Virus record (IMG/VR): IMGVR_UViG_3300010399_000033
Span: 46,244 to 110,243 of that record
Strand: one strand, 5' to 3'
DNA: 64,000 nt
Origin: a virus
The position numbers were made by a program, and so were the translations under genes. A model generated the notes under the pieces. The model did not search any database, was not told the origin of the DNA, and worked only from the letters and a program-made list of their open reading frames with translations. Shown here piece after piece: positions 55,888 through 63,917 of this stretch; positions within the stretch are counted from its first letter, which is position 1; the number at the start of each line of letters is the position of its first letter.

Positions 55888-57228
55888 ATGCTGACAGCGG
55901 CGCACCTGGGCATCGCACCCCACGAGTTCGCGATTGCGTCCCTGCACGGGATTGGGGACACATGTCTGGTCGCCGGCCATATGAAGACGTTCGCCAACAC
56001 CCACCAGCATCCTGTTGTGATGGCCGTGCGTCAGGGACATCAGGAAGTCGCCTCGATGTTCCCGGGGGTATCGCGCACCGTCATCGTGCCGGAGTACGAG
56101 ATCGCGCCACTGACCAACACCATCACGGTCGGCGTGCCGCAGCCAGGTAATTTGTTTGTCGCGCACCCGTCCACCGTCCCCGCGCGACTTGATCACTGCG
56201 TCGCGCACGGCCGCATGTCGGACGCGGCGATGTACGCACTGATCCTGGGACTCCCGCCGCAGAGCCGCCTCGCGCTGCCCAGCATTCCGTCCGACAAGCG
56301 TGAGTTCGCACATGCGCTTGCTTCTGCACTTGGCATATCTCCGGGTCGGACGGCAGTTCTTGTGCCGCATGCGAACTCATGGCCGCCGATCGATAATATC
56401 TTCTGGGAGCAATTGCGCGCAAAGCTTCACAGTGTTGGATGGTGGGTGTGGGTGAATGACCCAGGCACGTTGCCGCTGCCTTGTGCGCTGCCGTTTCTTG
56501 AGGTTGCCGGATGGGTGATCGGCGCTAACTGCGGCTTCATGCAGATGGCTGTGCAGTCCGGCATTCAATGCCGCAAGACGATTCTATCGCGCGCGATGTA
56601 TCCGGACGAGCCGCATGGAGAGCGTCATCCGCTGCCGATCACGCGTATATGGCCAGACTACAGCATGTTTCGGAAGGTCGATGGCTACCAGTATGACATA
56701 GAGGAGTTCCGCGTGGACGGTCCCACCTCATGGCCAGGAGCGATTGCCGCTGTCACGCAGGGACGCAACGCACATGGCCCAGTGCCTGATCCAGGTCCGC
56801 TGTTGTTCATGGATGTGCAGATGTCACCAGGCGAGCTGCTGGACCGTCTGTCCATCATGGAGATCAAGCAGGCGCGGCTGCCATCCAAGGCGCAGCATCT
56901 GGCGACCGAGGTCACCAGGCTGGCGCCATTGCGTGAGCACCTTCTGCGCGCTCACCCCGAGATCGTCACGCTCGCGCAGGAACTGCGCAATCTCAACGAT
57001 CAGGCGTGGACTCTAAACGAGGTGTTGATCACAGACTACCAACACAACGTCGGCGGCCCCGGCTGGCATGTCGTCCAGGACAGCATAGTCGACGGACTGA
57101 CGCACGTCGAACGGCACGTGAGGACAGCGTACGAGGCTCATCACTGCAACAGGCGGAGGGTCGAGGTCCGCAATGATATTGACGCCCACTGCAGGGCGGG
57201 TCATGTGGAGGTGAAGTCTTACAGATGA
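55888..57228 (+). CDS. GT9-like glycosyltransferase fused to DUF6165
   Basis: 446 aa. The N-terminal 300 residues recall heptosyltransferase-like GT9 proteins: IASLHGIGDTCLVAGHMKTF, then AVLVPHANSWPPIDNIFWEQ and GWVIGANCGFMQMAVQSG. The C-terminal part, from about residue 310, has MSPGELLDRLSIMEIKQARL then VTRLAPLREHLL, the pattern of DUF6165 proteins. The combined architecture suggests sugar transfer or sugar-nucleotide handling. It ends the enzyme series before small genes. Confidence 0.7.
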   Translation: MLTAAHLGIAPHEFAIASLHGIGDTCLVAGHMKTFANTHQHPVVMAVRQGHQEVASMFPGVSRTVIVPEYEIAPLTNTITVGVPQPGNLFVAHPSTVPARLDHCVAHGRMSDAAMYALILGLPPQSRLALPSIPSDKREFAHALASALGISPGRTAVLVPHANSWPPIDNIFWEQLRAKLHSVGWWVWVNDPGTLPLPCALPFLEVAGWVIGANCGFMQMAVQSGIQCRKTILSRAMYPDEPHGERHPLPITRIWPDYSMFRKVDGYQYDIEEFRVDGPTSWPGAIAAVTQGRNAHGPVPDPGPLLFMDVQMSPGELLDRLSIMEIKQARLPSKAQHLATEVTRLAPLREHLLRAHPEIVTLAQELRNLNDQAWTLNEVLITDYQHNVGGPGWHVVQDSIVDGLTHVERHVRTAYEAHHCNRRRVEVRNDIDAHCRAGHVEVKSYR

Positions 57229-57461
57229 CCAACAACAATGCAGGGCGCATCGCACTTGCACTCCTGTCGATCCCGGCGGTCGGATGCCTCGCTGTCTATC
57301 TGACGATCTCTCAGAAGCAGCGGACAGCGCAGGTCCGTCCGGGAGTCGACTACTGCAAGAACGTGGTGGTCGTGCCTAACCCGGAGGTTCCTGGTGCGTG
57401 GCGGCCGGTCGTGTTCTCCTCGTGCCCAGGGTCACAACCGTCAGGGAGCGCTGCGCCGTGA
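57225..57461 (+). CDS. Small membrane-anchored protein
   Basis: 78 aa. Residues 8-27 (RIALALLSIPAVGCLAVYLT) form one membrane segment. The tail is polar with two Cys (CKNVVVVPNP, SSCPGSQ). The last residues SGSAAP are repeated at the end of the next gene through a 21-bp direct repeat. Small anchored proteins of this kind can be spanin-like, but evidence is thin. Confidence 0.55.
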   Translation: MTNNNAGRIALALLSIPAVGCLAVYLTISQKQRTAQVRPGVDYCKNVVVVPNPEVPGAWRPVVFSSCPGSQPSGSAAP

Positions 57462-57619
57462 GCCCGGTCGCAAGGCTGTTGTTGTCACTCGCCGCTGCAG
57501 GCTTCTTTTACACGGCTTTCATGGCTAGCACGCACCACCGCATCGAGCCACCGGGAGATCTGTGCACCGTCAACGGCGTGACATGTCCTTCTCGAAGTGG
57601 GAGCGCTGCGCCGTGAGCC
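57444..57619 (+). repeat. 21-bp direct repeat at two stop/start junctions
   Basis: GGGAGCGCTGCGCCGTGAGCC occurs at 57444-57464 and again at 57599-57619. Each copy encodes the end SGSAAP of one gene, a GGAG ribosome site and the GTG start of the next. It probably arose by duplication of a translation-coupling segment. Confidence 0.7.
57458..57616 (+). CDS. Small membrane protein
   Basis: 52 aa from a GTG overlapping the previous stop. Residues 4-22 (VARLLLSLAAAGFFYTAFM) are a membrane helix; the tail has two Cys (DLCTVNGVTC). It also ends SGSAAP. It resembles the preceding protein in layout, so the two may be diverged duplicates. Confidence 0.5.
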   Translation: MSPVARLLLSLAAAGFFYTAFMASTHHRIEPPGDLCTVNGVTCPSRSGSAAP

Positions 57620-57837
57620 GCAACAAGAACCGCCTGACAAACGCGCAGCGGGAAGCGCTGGCGCACGCTGAGATGGTGGAGGCGCAGGCTACCCACCTCG
57701 CGACCCCTGTCACCCGCGAGGAGCTGATCAAGCTGCTGCGCGAGATCGCGCACGAGTACGACATGACACGCAGGACACCGCCGCACCCGCCGCAGCAGCT
57801 GCTCCGTGACCTGGCCGAAAGGTTGTGCTTCAAATGA
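57613..57837 (+). CDS. Small helical protein
   Basis: 74 aa from a GTG overlapping the previous stop. It starts MSRNKNRLTNAQREALAHAE and ends in LLRDLAERLCFK. It is helical and overlaps the dioxygenase gene by four bases. No family is recognised. Confidence 0.55.
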   Translation: MSRNKNRLTNAQREALAHAEMVEAQATHLATPVTREELIKLLREIAHEYDMTRRTPPHPPQQLLRDLAERLCFK

Positions 57838-58565
57838 CCGATGTAGTCGAGCAACTCCGCCGAGACGGGATTGTGGTACTGCCGCGCAGGTTCGAGAACG
57901 TCGCAGGCATGGTACGGCATCTCGACACCAAGCCTGTCTACGAGAACCACGTCAGGCAGCGCAAGCCGCCGGTACAGGGTGGACTTGGCAGTCACCCATG
58001 GATGTGCCGCGACATGCATGACGTGCTGCGCGCGCCGGGATGGCTGGAAACAGCATTGTCGACCTACGATATCGTCAAGGAGTATCTGGGACGTCCGCCG
58101 CTCCTTTACAGCGTCAACGTGTTCTACACAGAGCCGTCACCTCCGCAGCCCAAGGCCGATATTCAGGGGTGGCACAGGGACACCGACGACAGCGCATTCC
58201 TCGCGCTGTTCGCCTACCTGACGGACGTCCACCAACCCGAGGATGGCGCGCATGAGTACGTGCTGGGATCACAGGGGGACGCGATCAAGAAAGACAGAGA
58301 CCATCCTACGGAATCCTCGCGTATCGGCCGGGTCCTTGGTGATGCCGGCAGAATGTTCCTCAGCGATCCGCGCGGGCTGCACAGGGGCCTTGTTCCGGAG
58401 CACAGGCGAAGGGCGATAGCGTGGGCGCGATGGGGTGTCAGTGATCCGCCGCCGTCATACGTGTGGGACATGCTAGAGCCCATGCCTGCGGAGTCGCTGG
58501 GCTACGGCAGGTATCCGAATGATCAGGAGCTGCGCGACGCGATAAGATTGGTGGTGCGTGCATGA
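57834..58565 (+). CDS. PhyH-like 2-oxoglutarate/Fe(II) dioxygenase
   Basis: 243 aa. The jelly-roll iron site is visible: His and Asp in WHRDTDDSAFLALFAYLTDV, and the distal His in DPRGLHRGLV. The pattern GAHEYVLGSQ between them fits PhyH-like enzymes, which hydroxylate small molecules, including sugars and nucleobases. It may finish the sugar product of the island, or act on another target. Confidence 0.82.
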   Translation: MTDVVEQLRRDGIVVLPRRFENVAGMVRHLDTKPVYENHVRQRKPPVQGGLGSHPWMCRDMHDVLRAPGWLETALSTYDIVKEYLGRPPLLYSVNVFYTEPSPPQPKADIQGWHRDTDDSAFLALFAYLTDVHQPEDGAHEYVLGSQGDAIKKDRDHPTESSRIGRVLGDAGRMFLSDPRGLHRGLVPEHRRRAIAWARWGVSDPPPSYVWDMLEPMPAESLGYGRYPNDQELRDAIRLVVRA

Positions 58566-58879
58566 CCGATCTGAAAGCTGACATCGAGCAGCGTATGCTG
58601 AAGATCCTGGGTGAGGAGATCAGGCTGGTCGCTAGACAGGAATACAACTGCGAGACCTGCGGCGAACCCACCGTGTGGATGGTCAAGCCGGGAACCTTGG
58701 AGCGCGCTGTGTCGTGCATCGTTGTCAGCATCGAGGCCGGTGCCGAGCTTGCAGCGAAGAAGGTCGCGCTAGAGATCCTTGCAGAGAAGGATGCCGAGAT
58801 CGCGCGCCTGAGATCCCGACTGGCGGGCCTGGAGGAATATTCCGACACCTACGGTCCGGGGGTGGAGGTAGTGCCATGA
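58562..58879 (+). CDS. Hypothetical protein with CxxC and coiled coil
   Basis: 105 aa. The N-terminal part has CETCGEPTVWMV, a CxxC pair; the C-terminal part is a coiled coil (EILAEKDAEIARLRSRLAGL). It overlaps both neighbours by four bases. It opens the tail block. No family is recognised. Confidence 0.6.
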   Translation: MTDLKADIEQRMLKILGEEIRLVARQEYNCETCGEPTVWMVKPGTLERAVSCIVVSIEAGAELAAKKVALEILAEKDAEIARLRSRLAGLEEYSDTYGPGVEVVP

Positions 58880-59064
58880 TTGTGGAATGCACCGCTGTGT
58901 GGCTCACGCTGCAGCTCGCCGCGATCGACGCCGGTGTGAAGCACTACGACCCGGCCGTCTACGGCTACATGTCGGTTGTACTCAACAGGAACGAGCGCAC
59001 CCGCGCGGAGTACGATCGAGATCATCTGATAGAGCAGTACAAGAAGACCTGCGGAACGCGGTGA
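58876..59064 (+). CDS. Small hypothetical protein
   Basis: 62 aa, starting MIVECTAVWLTLQLAAIDAG. It is helical with a basic end and one Cys at each end. It overlaps the preceding gene by four bases. No family is recognised. Confidence 0.55.
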   Translation: MIVECTAVWLTLQLAAIDAGVKHYDPAVYGYMSVVLNRNERTRAEYDRDHLIEQYKKTCGTR

Positions 59065-59081
59065 GCCAGGAGGCTTGAGCT

Positions 59082-59495
59082 ATGGCGGGACTCAACCTGC
59101 ATCAGCTTGCTCGCGGCTACATCAACGTAGTCAATCCGGACATTCCCGCCATCCTGCGCAAGAGCGCGGGATACACGATTGATGATGATGGAACGCAGAT
59201 CCCGGCATACGAAGCGCCGGTCACGGTATCCGCGCAGGTCCAGTCGCTGACCACGCGCGACTTGCGGCAGCTGGAAGCGCTGAATATCCAGAACGCGGGG
59301 ATTGCCGTCTACTTCAACGGCGTCATTGACGGCGTCCTCCGCGTCAGTCAGAAGGGCGGCGATCTTGTCGAGTTTCCTGCGGTGCTTCCGGACAATCCGG
59401 AGCTTGCGGGAACTGTCTGGCTGACTACGAATGTGCTGGAGCAATGGCCGACAGGATGGTGCAAGGTCTCGCTGACCTTGCAGAATGGAAGCTGA
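59082..59495 (+). CDS. Head-tail connector-like protein
   Basis: 137 aa. The sequence (INVVNPDIPAILRKSAGYTI; TVSAQVQSLTTRDLRQLEAL; IAVYFNGVIDGVLRVSQKGG) resembles small neck proteins placed before gp10-like genes in similar myoviruses. It is upstream of the HK97 gp10-like gene and the gp12-like neck gene, the expected neighbourhood. The family call is tentative. Confidence 0.55.
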   Translation: MAGLNLHQLARGYINVVNPDIPAILRKSAGYTIDDDGTQIPAYEAPVTVSAQVQSLTTRDLRQLEALNIQNAGIAVYFNGVIDGVLRVSQKGGDLVEFPAVLPDNPELAGTVWLTTNVLEQWPTGWCKVSLTLQNGS

Positions 59496-59496
59496 C

Positions 59497-60030
59497 ATGT
59501 CTGTCGAAGGCGGGGATCGGCTCAAGCGTGCTCTGGACCAGATCGCGCAGAAACTGGGATCGGCCAAGAGCGTCAAGGTTGGTTTCCTGGACAAGTCCAC
59601 CTATCCGGACGGAACGCCGGTCCCGATGGTGGCCGCCATCCAGGAGTTTGGCGCACCGCGCGCTGGAATTCCGCCACGCCCATTCATGCGTCCGACCGCA
59701 CATCAGAACCGCGATGAATGGGCGCGGGCGCTGCAAGCAGCGCTCGTAGCTAGCGAATGGGACACAAGCAAGGCGCTTGCCATGCTGGGTGAGCATGTGG
59801 CTGGCGATATTCGGATGGCGATCTCCAAGCTAGCGTCGCCTCCGCTTTCGCTCGTCACGCTGATGCTGCGCAAGATGAAGGCGGAAACGCCTGGCTTGAA
59901 GGTGACGCGCAAGACGGTTGAGATCGCGCGTCAGCGTGTGGCGGCCGGCGAGTCAGTAGCTGGAGCTTCGACCAAGCCCTTGGTCGAAACCGGAAATCTG
60001 CTCAGCTCGGTTGAGTACGAAGTCGAGTAA
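59497..60030 (+). CDS. HK97 gp10-like tail completion protein
   Basis: 177 aa. The pattern VKVGFLDKSTYPDG, VAAIQEFGAPRAGIPPRPFM and a later long helix fits gp10/virion-morphogenesis proteins that join tail and connector. The start at 59497 has GGAAG at suitable spacing; the 59485 start would overlap the previous gene. Confidence 0.75.
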   Translation: MSVEGGDRLKRALDQIAQKLGSAKSVKVGFLDKSTYPDGTPVPMVAAIQEFGAPRAGIPPRPFMRPTAHQNRDEWARALQAALVASEWDTSKALAMLGEHVAGDIRMAISKLASPPLSLVTLMLRKMKAETPGLKVTRKTVEIARQRVAAGESVAGASTKPLVETGNLLSSVEYEVE

Positions 60031-60048
60031 AAAGCTAATTCACATCTC

Positions 60049-60774
60049 ATGACCATTACCGTCGCCCCGACTCAGCGGGACGCGCTCACGGCGCTGCGTG
60101 CGCTCGTGCTCAGCGTGATCCCGGGTATTGAATGCATCCGTGGACAGGTCAACCGCGTCCCCGAGCCGCGTTCTCCCGACTTCATCGTGATGTGGCCGAT
60201 CATGCGCGCCCGCGCGGCGACCAACGTGGTCAGCTACGCGGATTGCCGCTTCACAGCATCGATTGCCGGAACGGTGATGGACGTCACCAATGTCAGTTTC
60301 GGGACGATCGAGGCCGGCGCTAAGCTTCTAGGCTCAGGCCTGTCAGGAACGGCAGTGGTTACAGGAACGCTTTCGGGCACAGGAGGCGTGGGCACATACA
60401 GTGTGTCTCCCACGCAAACATTGTCTTCGCAAGTGCTCGCTACCGGAGTCATGAATATTGGACAGTCGACCGAGTTGACGGTGCAGCTTGATGTGCATGG
60501 TCCTGCATCAGCTGAGAACGCGCAGATCCTGACGACACTCCTGCGCGACGATTATGCAAATCTATTGTTCGCCCGCACGGGATTTCCGGACGTAACCGCG
60601 CTGTACACGGACGATCCGCGCCAAGTTCCATTTATCAATGCCGAGTCCCAGTACGAGGACCGCTGGGTTGTTGATTCGCACCTGCACCTCGATGCCGTTG
60701 TGCAGGACATCCCGCAAGAGTTCATGGACGAGATCATTGTCACGACTGTTGAGGTCGATGACTCGGACGTGTAG
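60049..60774 (+). CDS. gp12-like neck protein with inserted repeat domain
   Basis: 241 aa. The ends (LRALVLSVIPGIECIRGQVN; VDSHLHLDAVVQDIPQEFMD) fit phage neck terminator gp12-like proteins. Between residues 69 and 135 lies an insert (SIAGTVMDVTNVSFGTIEAG, GTLSGTGGVGTYSVSPTQTL) of the same kind as in the proteins at 39740 and 60805. The insert splits a region otherwise continuous in the family. Confidence 0.75.
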   Translation: MTITVAPTQRDALTALRALVLSVIPGIECIRGQVNRVPEPRSPDFIVMWPIMRARAATNVVSYADCRFTASIAGTVMDVTNVSFGTIEAGAKLLGSGLSGTAVVTGTLSGTGGVGTYSVSPTQTLSSQVLATGVMNIGQSTELTVQLDVHGPASAENAQILTTLLRDDYANLLFARTGFPDVTALYTDDPRQVPFINAESQYEDRWVVDSHLHLDAVVQDIPQEFMDEIIVTTVEVDDSDV

Positions 60775-60804
60775 AGACAGCGTGAGGAAAAGGAGTCCAA
60801 TTCT

Positions 60805-62790
60805 ATGAGCACGATTCCGGCAAGTGAAATCGTCCAGGTAAATCCGGCCGTACTTCCCGCGGGCGGCAGGGCGCTTGATATCAACGGGGTGATCCTCACC
60901 CACTCCACCCGTGTTCCGGTCGGAGCTGTTCAGCCATTTGCGACAGCGGATGATGTCTCCGACTACTTCGGAGGTTCCTCGCAGGAGGCGGACCTCGCCG
61001 ACAACTATTTCAATGGCTTCGAGAACAGCTCGATCAAGCCGGCGCAGGTGTTTTACACACAGTTCAATCCGACCGCTGTCCCCGCCTACCTGCGTGGCGG
61101 CACGATCTCGGGCATCACTTTGCAGCAGCTGCAGCTTCTGTCGGGCACTTTGATCCTGACGGTCGACGGCTATTTGCGGACGTCCGCGTCAATCAGCCTT
61201 GCTGCCGCGACGTCGTTCTCGTCGGCCGCTGCCCTGATCCAGGCGGGCTTTGTCGGAACCGAGCCGACTGCGGCAACCGTCACCGGATCCATCGGCCCGG
61301 GCACCGCATCCCTCAATGGCTATATTGACGGAAACATTTTGACGGCAACGACCGTCACCGGTACCCTGCGTGTCGGCGGATCGGTCGGCGGCTCAGGCGT
61401 TGCTGTCGGCACTCGCATCACCGGACAGCTGTCAGGTGTTGATGGTGCTGCTGGCACTTACGCTGTGTCGATCTCGCAGACCGTTCCCGCGACAGCAATG
61501 ACCCTGACCTTCGGCATCCTGACGGTCGCGTCTGTCGCCTCGGGCTTCGTCGACACTGGGCAGACCGTAACCGGAACCGGCGGAGGTGGTGTGACGGCCG
61601 GCACCATAATCACAGCCGGCCTGTCAGGGACGGGCGGAACCGGCACCTATATCGTCGCGCCTTCGGGTACGGTGTCGAGCACGACCCTTGTCCTCAAGGC
61701 GACCCCGCTGACCGTGACCTACGACAGCACCAGCAACTCCTTCCTGCTGACCTCGGGTGTCGCGGGCGCCGCCTCGACCGTGACCTTCGCGACAGGGACG
61801 CTCGCCGCGTCGATCAACTTCACCCAGGCGGAGGCTGCCGTCCTGTCCCAGGGCGCCAACCCGGCGACCCCCGGCACGTTTATGGACTCGATCACTGACG
61901 TCACCCAGAACTGGGCGACCTTCATGACGGCATTCGATCCCGACTCGGGTTCCGGCTTCAACACCCAGAAGCTGCTGTTCGCGCAGTGGACGGCCGAGTC
62001 CAACAATCGCTACGCCTATGTGTGCTGGGATCCGGACGAGGGTCCGGCAGCGACCAATCCCGACGTCGCTTCCCTTGGATGGCTGCTCAATCAGTCGAAC
62101 TCGTCGGGCACCTTCCTGTTCGGGCAGGGGGTTGGGGCCAGCAATGGTGCGGGTGACGCCGTCCCTGTCACCGCGAACTACGCGGCCTTCATCTGCGGGG
62201 CGGCTGCCTCCATCAACTTCGAGCAGTTCAACGGCCGCACGACCTTCGCCTTCCGCATTCAGTCCGGCCTGTTCCCGACGGTCACCGACGCGACCAGCGC
62301 GAACAACCTGCTGCAGAACGGGTACAACTACTACGGCGCCTACGCTACCGCGAACGACGACTTCATCTGGGTGTACAACGGGCAGATCTCGGGCGAGTTC
62401 CTGTGGATGGACTCGTACATCAACCAGATCTGGATGAACAACGCCTTCCAGCTGGCGCTGATGGTTCTGCTCAAGTCGGCGAAGTCGATCCCGTACAACA
62501 CGGCCGGCTACTCGCTGATCTCGGCTGCGCTTCTCGACCCGATCCTCGCCGCTGTCAACTTCGGCGCGATCAGGCCGGGCATCACCCTGTCCGAGTCGCA
62601 GGCGGCGCAGGTCAACAGTCAGGCGGGTGTCAAGATCGACGATATCCTGAACCGGCAGGGCTGGTACCTGCAGGTCCGCGACGCCAGCCCACAGGTCCGG
62701 CAGGCCCGCGGCACCCCGCCCTGCACCTTCTGGTATATGGACGGGCAAAGTGTTCAGAGGATAGTCTTGGCGTCCATTGAATTGACTTAA
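60805..62790 (+). CDS. Tail sheath protein (DUF3383) with inserted repeat domain
   Basis: 661 aa. The family pattern is clear: FATADDVSDYFGGSSQEADL, then NYFNGFENSSIKPAQVFYTQ near the N-terminus and CTFWYMDGQSVQRIVLASIE at the C-terminus, as in DUF3383 sheath proteins of myoviruses. Residues about 158-297 are a Gly/Thr-rich double insert ([36 protein letters not shown]). The sheath contracts at infection. It is followed by an RBS-masking hairpin and a homing-endonuclease-like gene. Confidence 0.87.
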   Translation: MSTIPASEIVQVNPAVLPAGGRALDINGVILTHSTRVPVGAVQPFATADDVSDYFGGSSQEADLADNYFNGFENSSIKPAQVFYTQFNPTAVPAYLRGGTISGITLQQLQLLSGTLILTVDGYLRTSASISLAAATSFSSAAALIQAGFVGTEPTAATVTGSIGPGTASLNGYIDGNILTATTVTGTLRVGGSVGGSGVAVGTRITGQLSGVDGAAGTYAVSISQTVPATAMTLTFGILTVASVASGFVDTGQTVTGTGGGGVTAGTIITAGLSGTGGTGTYIVAPSGTVSSTTLVLKATPLTVTYDSTSNSFLLTSGVAGAASTVTFATGTLAASINFTQAEAAVLSQGANPATPGTFMDSITDVTQNWATFMTAFDPDSGSGFNTQKLLFAQWTAESNNRYAYVCWDPDEGPAATNPDVASLGWLLNQSNSSGTFLFGQGVGASNGAGDAVPVTANYAAFICGAAASINFEQFNGRTTFAFRIQSGLFPTVTDATSANNLLQNGYNYYGAYATANDDFIWVYNGQISGEFLWMDSYINQIWMNNAFQLALMVLLKSAKSIPYNTAGYSLISAALLDPILAAVNFGAIRPGITLSESQAAQVNSQAGVKIDDILNRQGWYLQVRDASPQVRQARGTPPCTFWYMDGQSVQRIVLASIELT

Positions 62791-62804
62791 GTGGACTGAC
62801 AGCG

Positions 62805-62841
62805 CAGGCTCCTGCTAACCTAAACATTTAGCAGGAGCCTG
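62805..62841 (+). promoter_or_regulatory. 14-bp hairpin that masks the ribosome site of the homing gene
   Basis: CAGGCTCCTGCTAA (62805-62818) pairs perfectly with TTAGCAGGAGCCTG (62828-62841), loop 9 nt. The AGGAG ribosome site of the next gene (start 62846) lies inside the 3' arm. The long transcript from the sheath gene would therefore fold and block translation, while a shorter transcript starting inside the loop would not. The same control is known for T4 homing endonucleases. Confidence 0.75.
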
Positions 62842-62845
62842 AGTA

Positions 62846-63460
62846 ATGCCTCGGGAATGGAATAGAATCAGGAATTCGTTGGAGCATGTTTACCGGCAGC
62901 AGAAGCGAAATGCGGTCCGCCGCGGGATCGTGTTTCTGCTGTCGTTCGATGAGTGGCTAGAAATTTGGGAAGCTTCCGGTTTCCTGGATATGCGCGGCCG
63001 TCGATCGAACGAGTATTGCATGTCCAGGATCGGTGACTGTGGTGCGTATGCAATCGGGAATGTCGTGATCAAAACGAATGGCGACAACCATCGGGAGCGC
63101 GCACCAGCGCAGCACACGGAAGCTTTCAAACGCAAAATGAGTCGGCGACTTCGTGGAAATAAGTACGGCAAAGGACAAAAGCTTGGGTTCAGGCACACAG
63201 AAGAAAGTCGATTGTGTATTGGTGAGGCGAGTAAGGCTGCTTGGAAAGACCCAGCATATCGGAAAAAGATGCGCAAGCGTGATAGATTGAATTCAAAACG
63301 GCTTCAGGGGCATGAAGTCACCCCTGAGACTCGCGAGAAAATTGGAGCGGCGCATATCGGTCGGGAACACTCTGTATCTACTCGCACGAAGATGAGCGCA
63401 ACGCACAGAAAGCGGCAGTGCATGATCAGGGCCGCGTTGTCCAAGATGCAAGAGGAGTAA
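62846..63460 (+). CDS. Homing-endonuclease-like protein with NUMOD3-like helices
   Basis: 204 aa. The N-terminal half (RRGIVFLLSFDEWLEIWEAS; YCMSRIGDCGAYAIGNVVIK) is closely parallel to the protein at 11992-12468, and the C-terminal half has repeated NUMOD3-like helices (HTEAFKRKMSRRLRG; TPETREKIGAAHIG). It is inserted between the sheath and tube genes, and its DNA is AT-richer than either. A strong hairpin covers its ribosome site. Confidence 0.8.
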   Translation: MPREWNRIRNSLEHVYRQQKRNAVRRGIVFLLSFDEWLEIWEASGFLDMRGRRSNEYCMSRIGDCGAYAIGNVVIKTNGDNHRERAPAQHTEAFKRKMSRRLRGNKYGKGQKLGFRHTEESRLCIGEASKAAWKDPAYRKKMRKRDRLNSKRLQGHEVTPETREKIGAAHIGREHSVSTRTKMSATHRKRQCMIRAALSKMQEE

Positions 63461-63463
63461 GCA

Positions 63464-63913
63464 ATGGCTGGTAGTATCACGTCTGTCAACTCGGTGATCT
63501 CTATGTCGGTCACCAACCTGTTCGCGGCGCCGCAGGTTCTGCAGGGCTACTCCGCGGACGACATCTTCACTAACGAGGCGATCGACGCGGCCGAGACGAT
63601 GATGGGCCTCGACAGCAAGCTGGCAGCGGGATTCGTTCCGTCGGCCGTTACCCAGAACTACGTTCTGATGGCGAACAGCCCGTCCCTTCCCTTCTTCGAC
63701 GAGTGGTACCGCGCAATGAAGGAGACGAAAGATGTGTTCTTCGCGCAGGCCGTTATCGTGCTGCCCTCGGTGTTCATGAAGTACACGATGATCAACGGTG
63801 TGCTGCGCAACTACCCTCCACTGCCTAACGCCTCGCGCACCCTGCGCCCGCGCACCTTCACCATTGTCTGGGAATCCGCCGATCCGCAGGTGATCGCGGC
63901 AGGGGCTGCGTGA
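63464..63913 (+). CDS. Tail tube protein
   Basis: 149 aa. Its text (GSITSVNSVISMSVTNLFAA; LQGYSADDIFTNEAIDAAET; RTFTIVWESADPQVIAAG) is the pattern of tail tube proteins that follow DUF3383 sheaths. Its length (about 150 aa) fits. It would assemble into the inner tube. Only the homing gene intervenes between it and the sheath. Confidence 0.82.
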   Translation: MAGSITSVNSVISMSVTNLFAAPQVLQGYSADDIFTNEAIDAAETMMGLDSKLAAGFVPSAVTQNYVLMANSPSLPFFDEWYRAMKETKDVFFAQAVIVLPSVFMKYTMINGVLRNYPPLPNASRTLRPRTFTIVWESADPQVIAAGAA

Positions 63914-63917
63914 TCTC

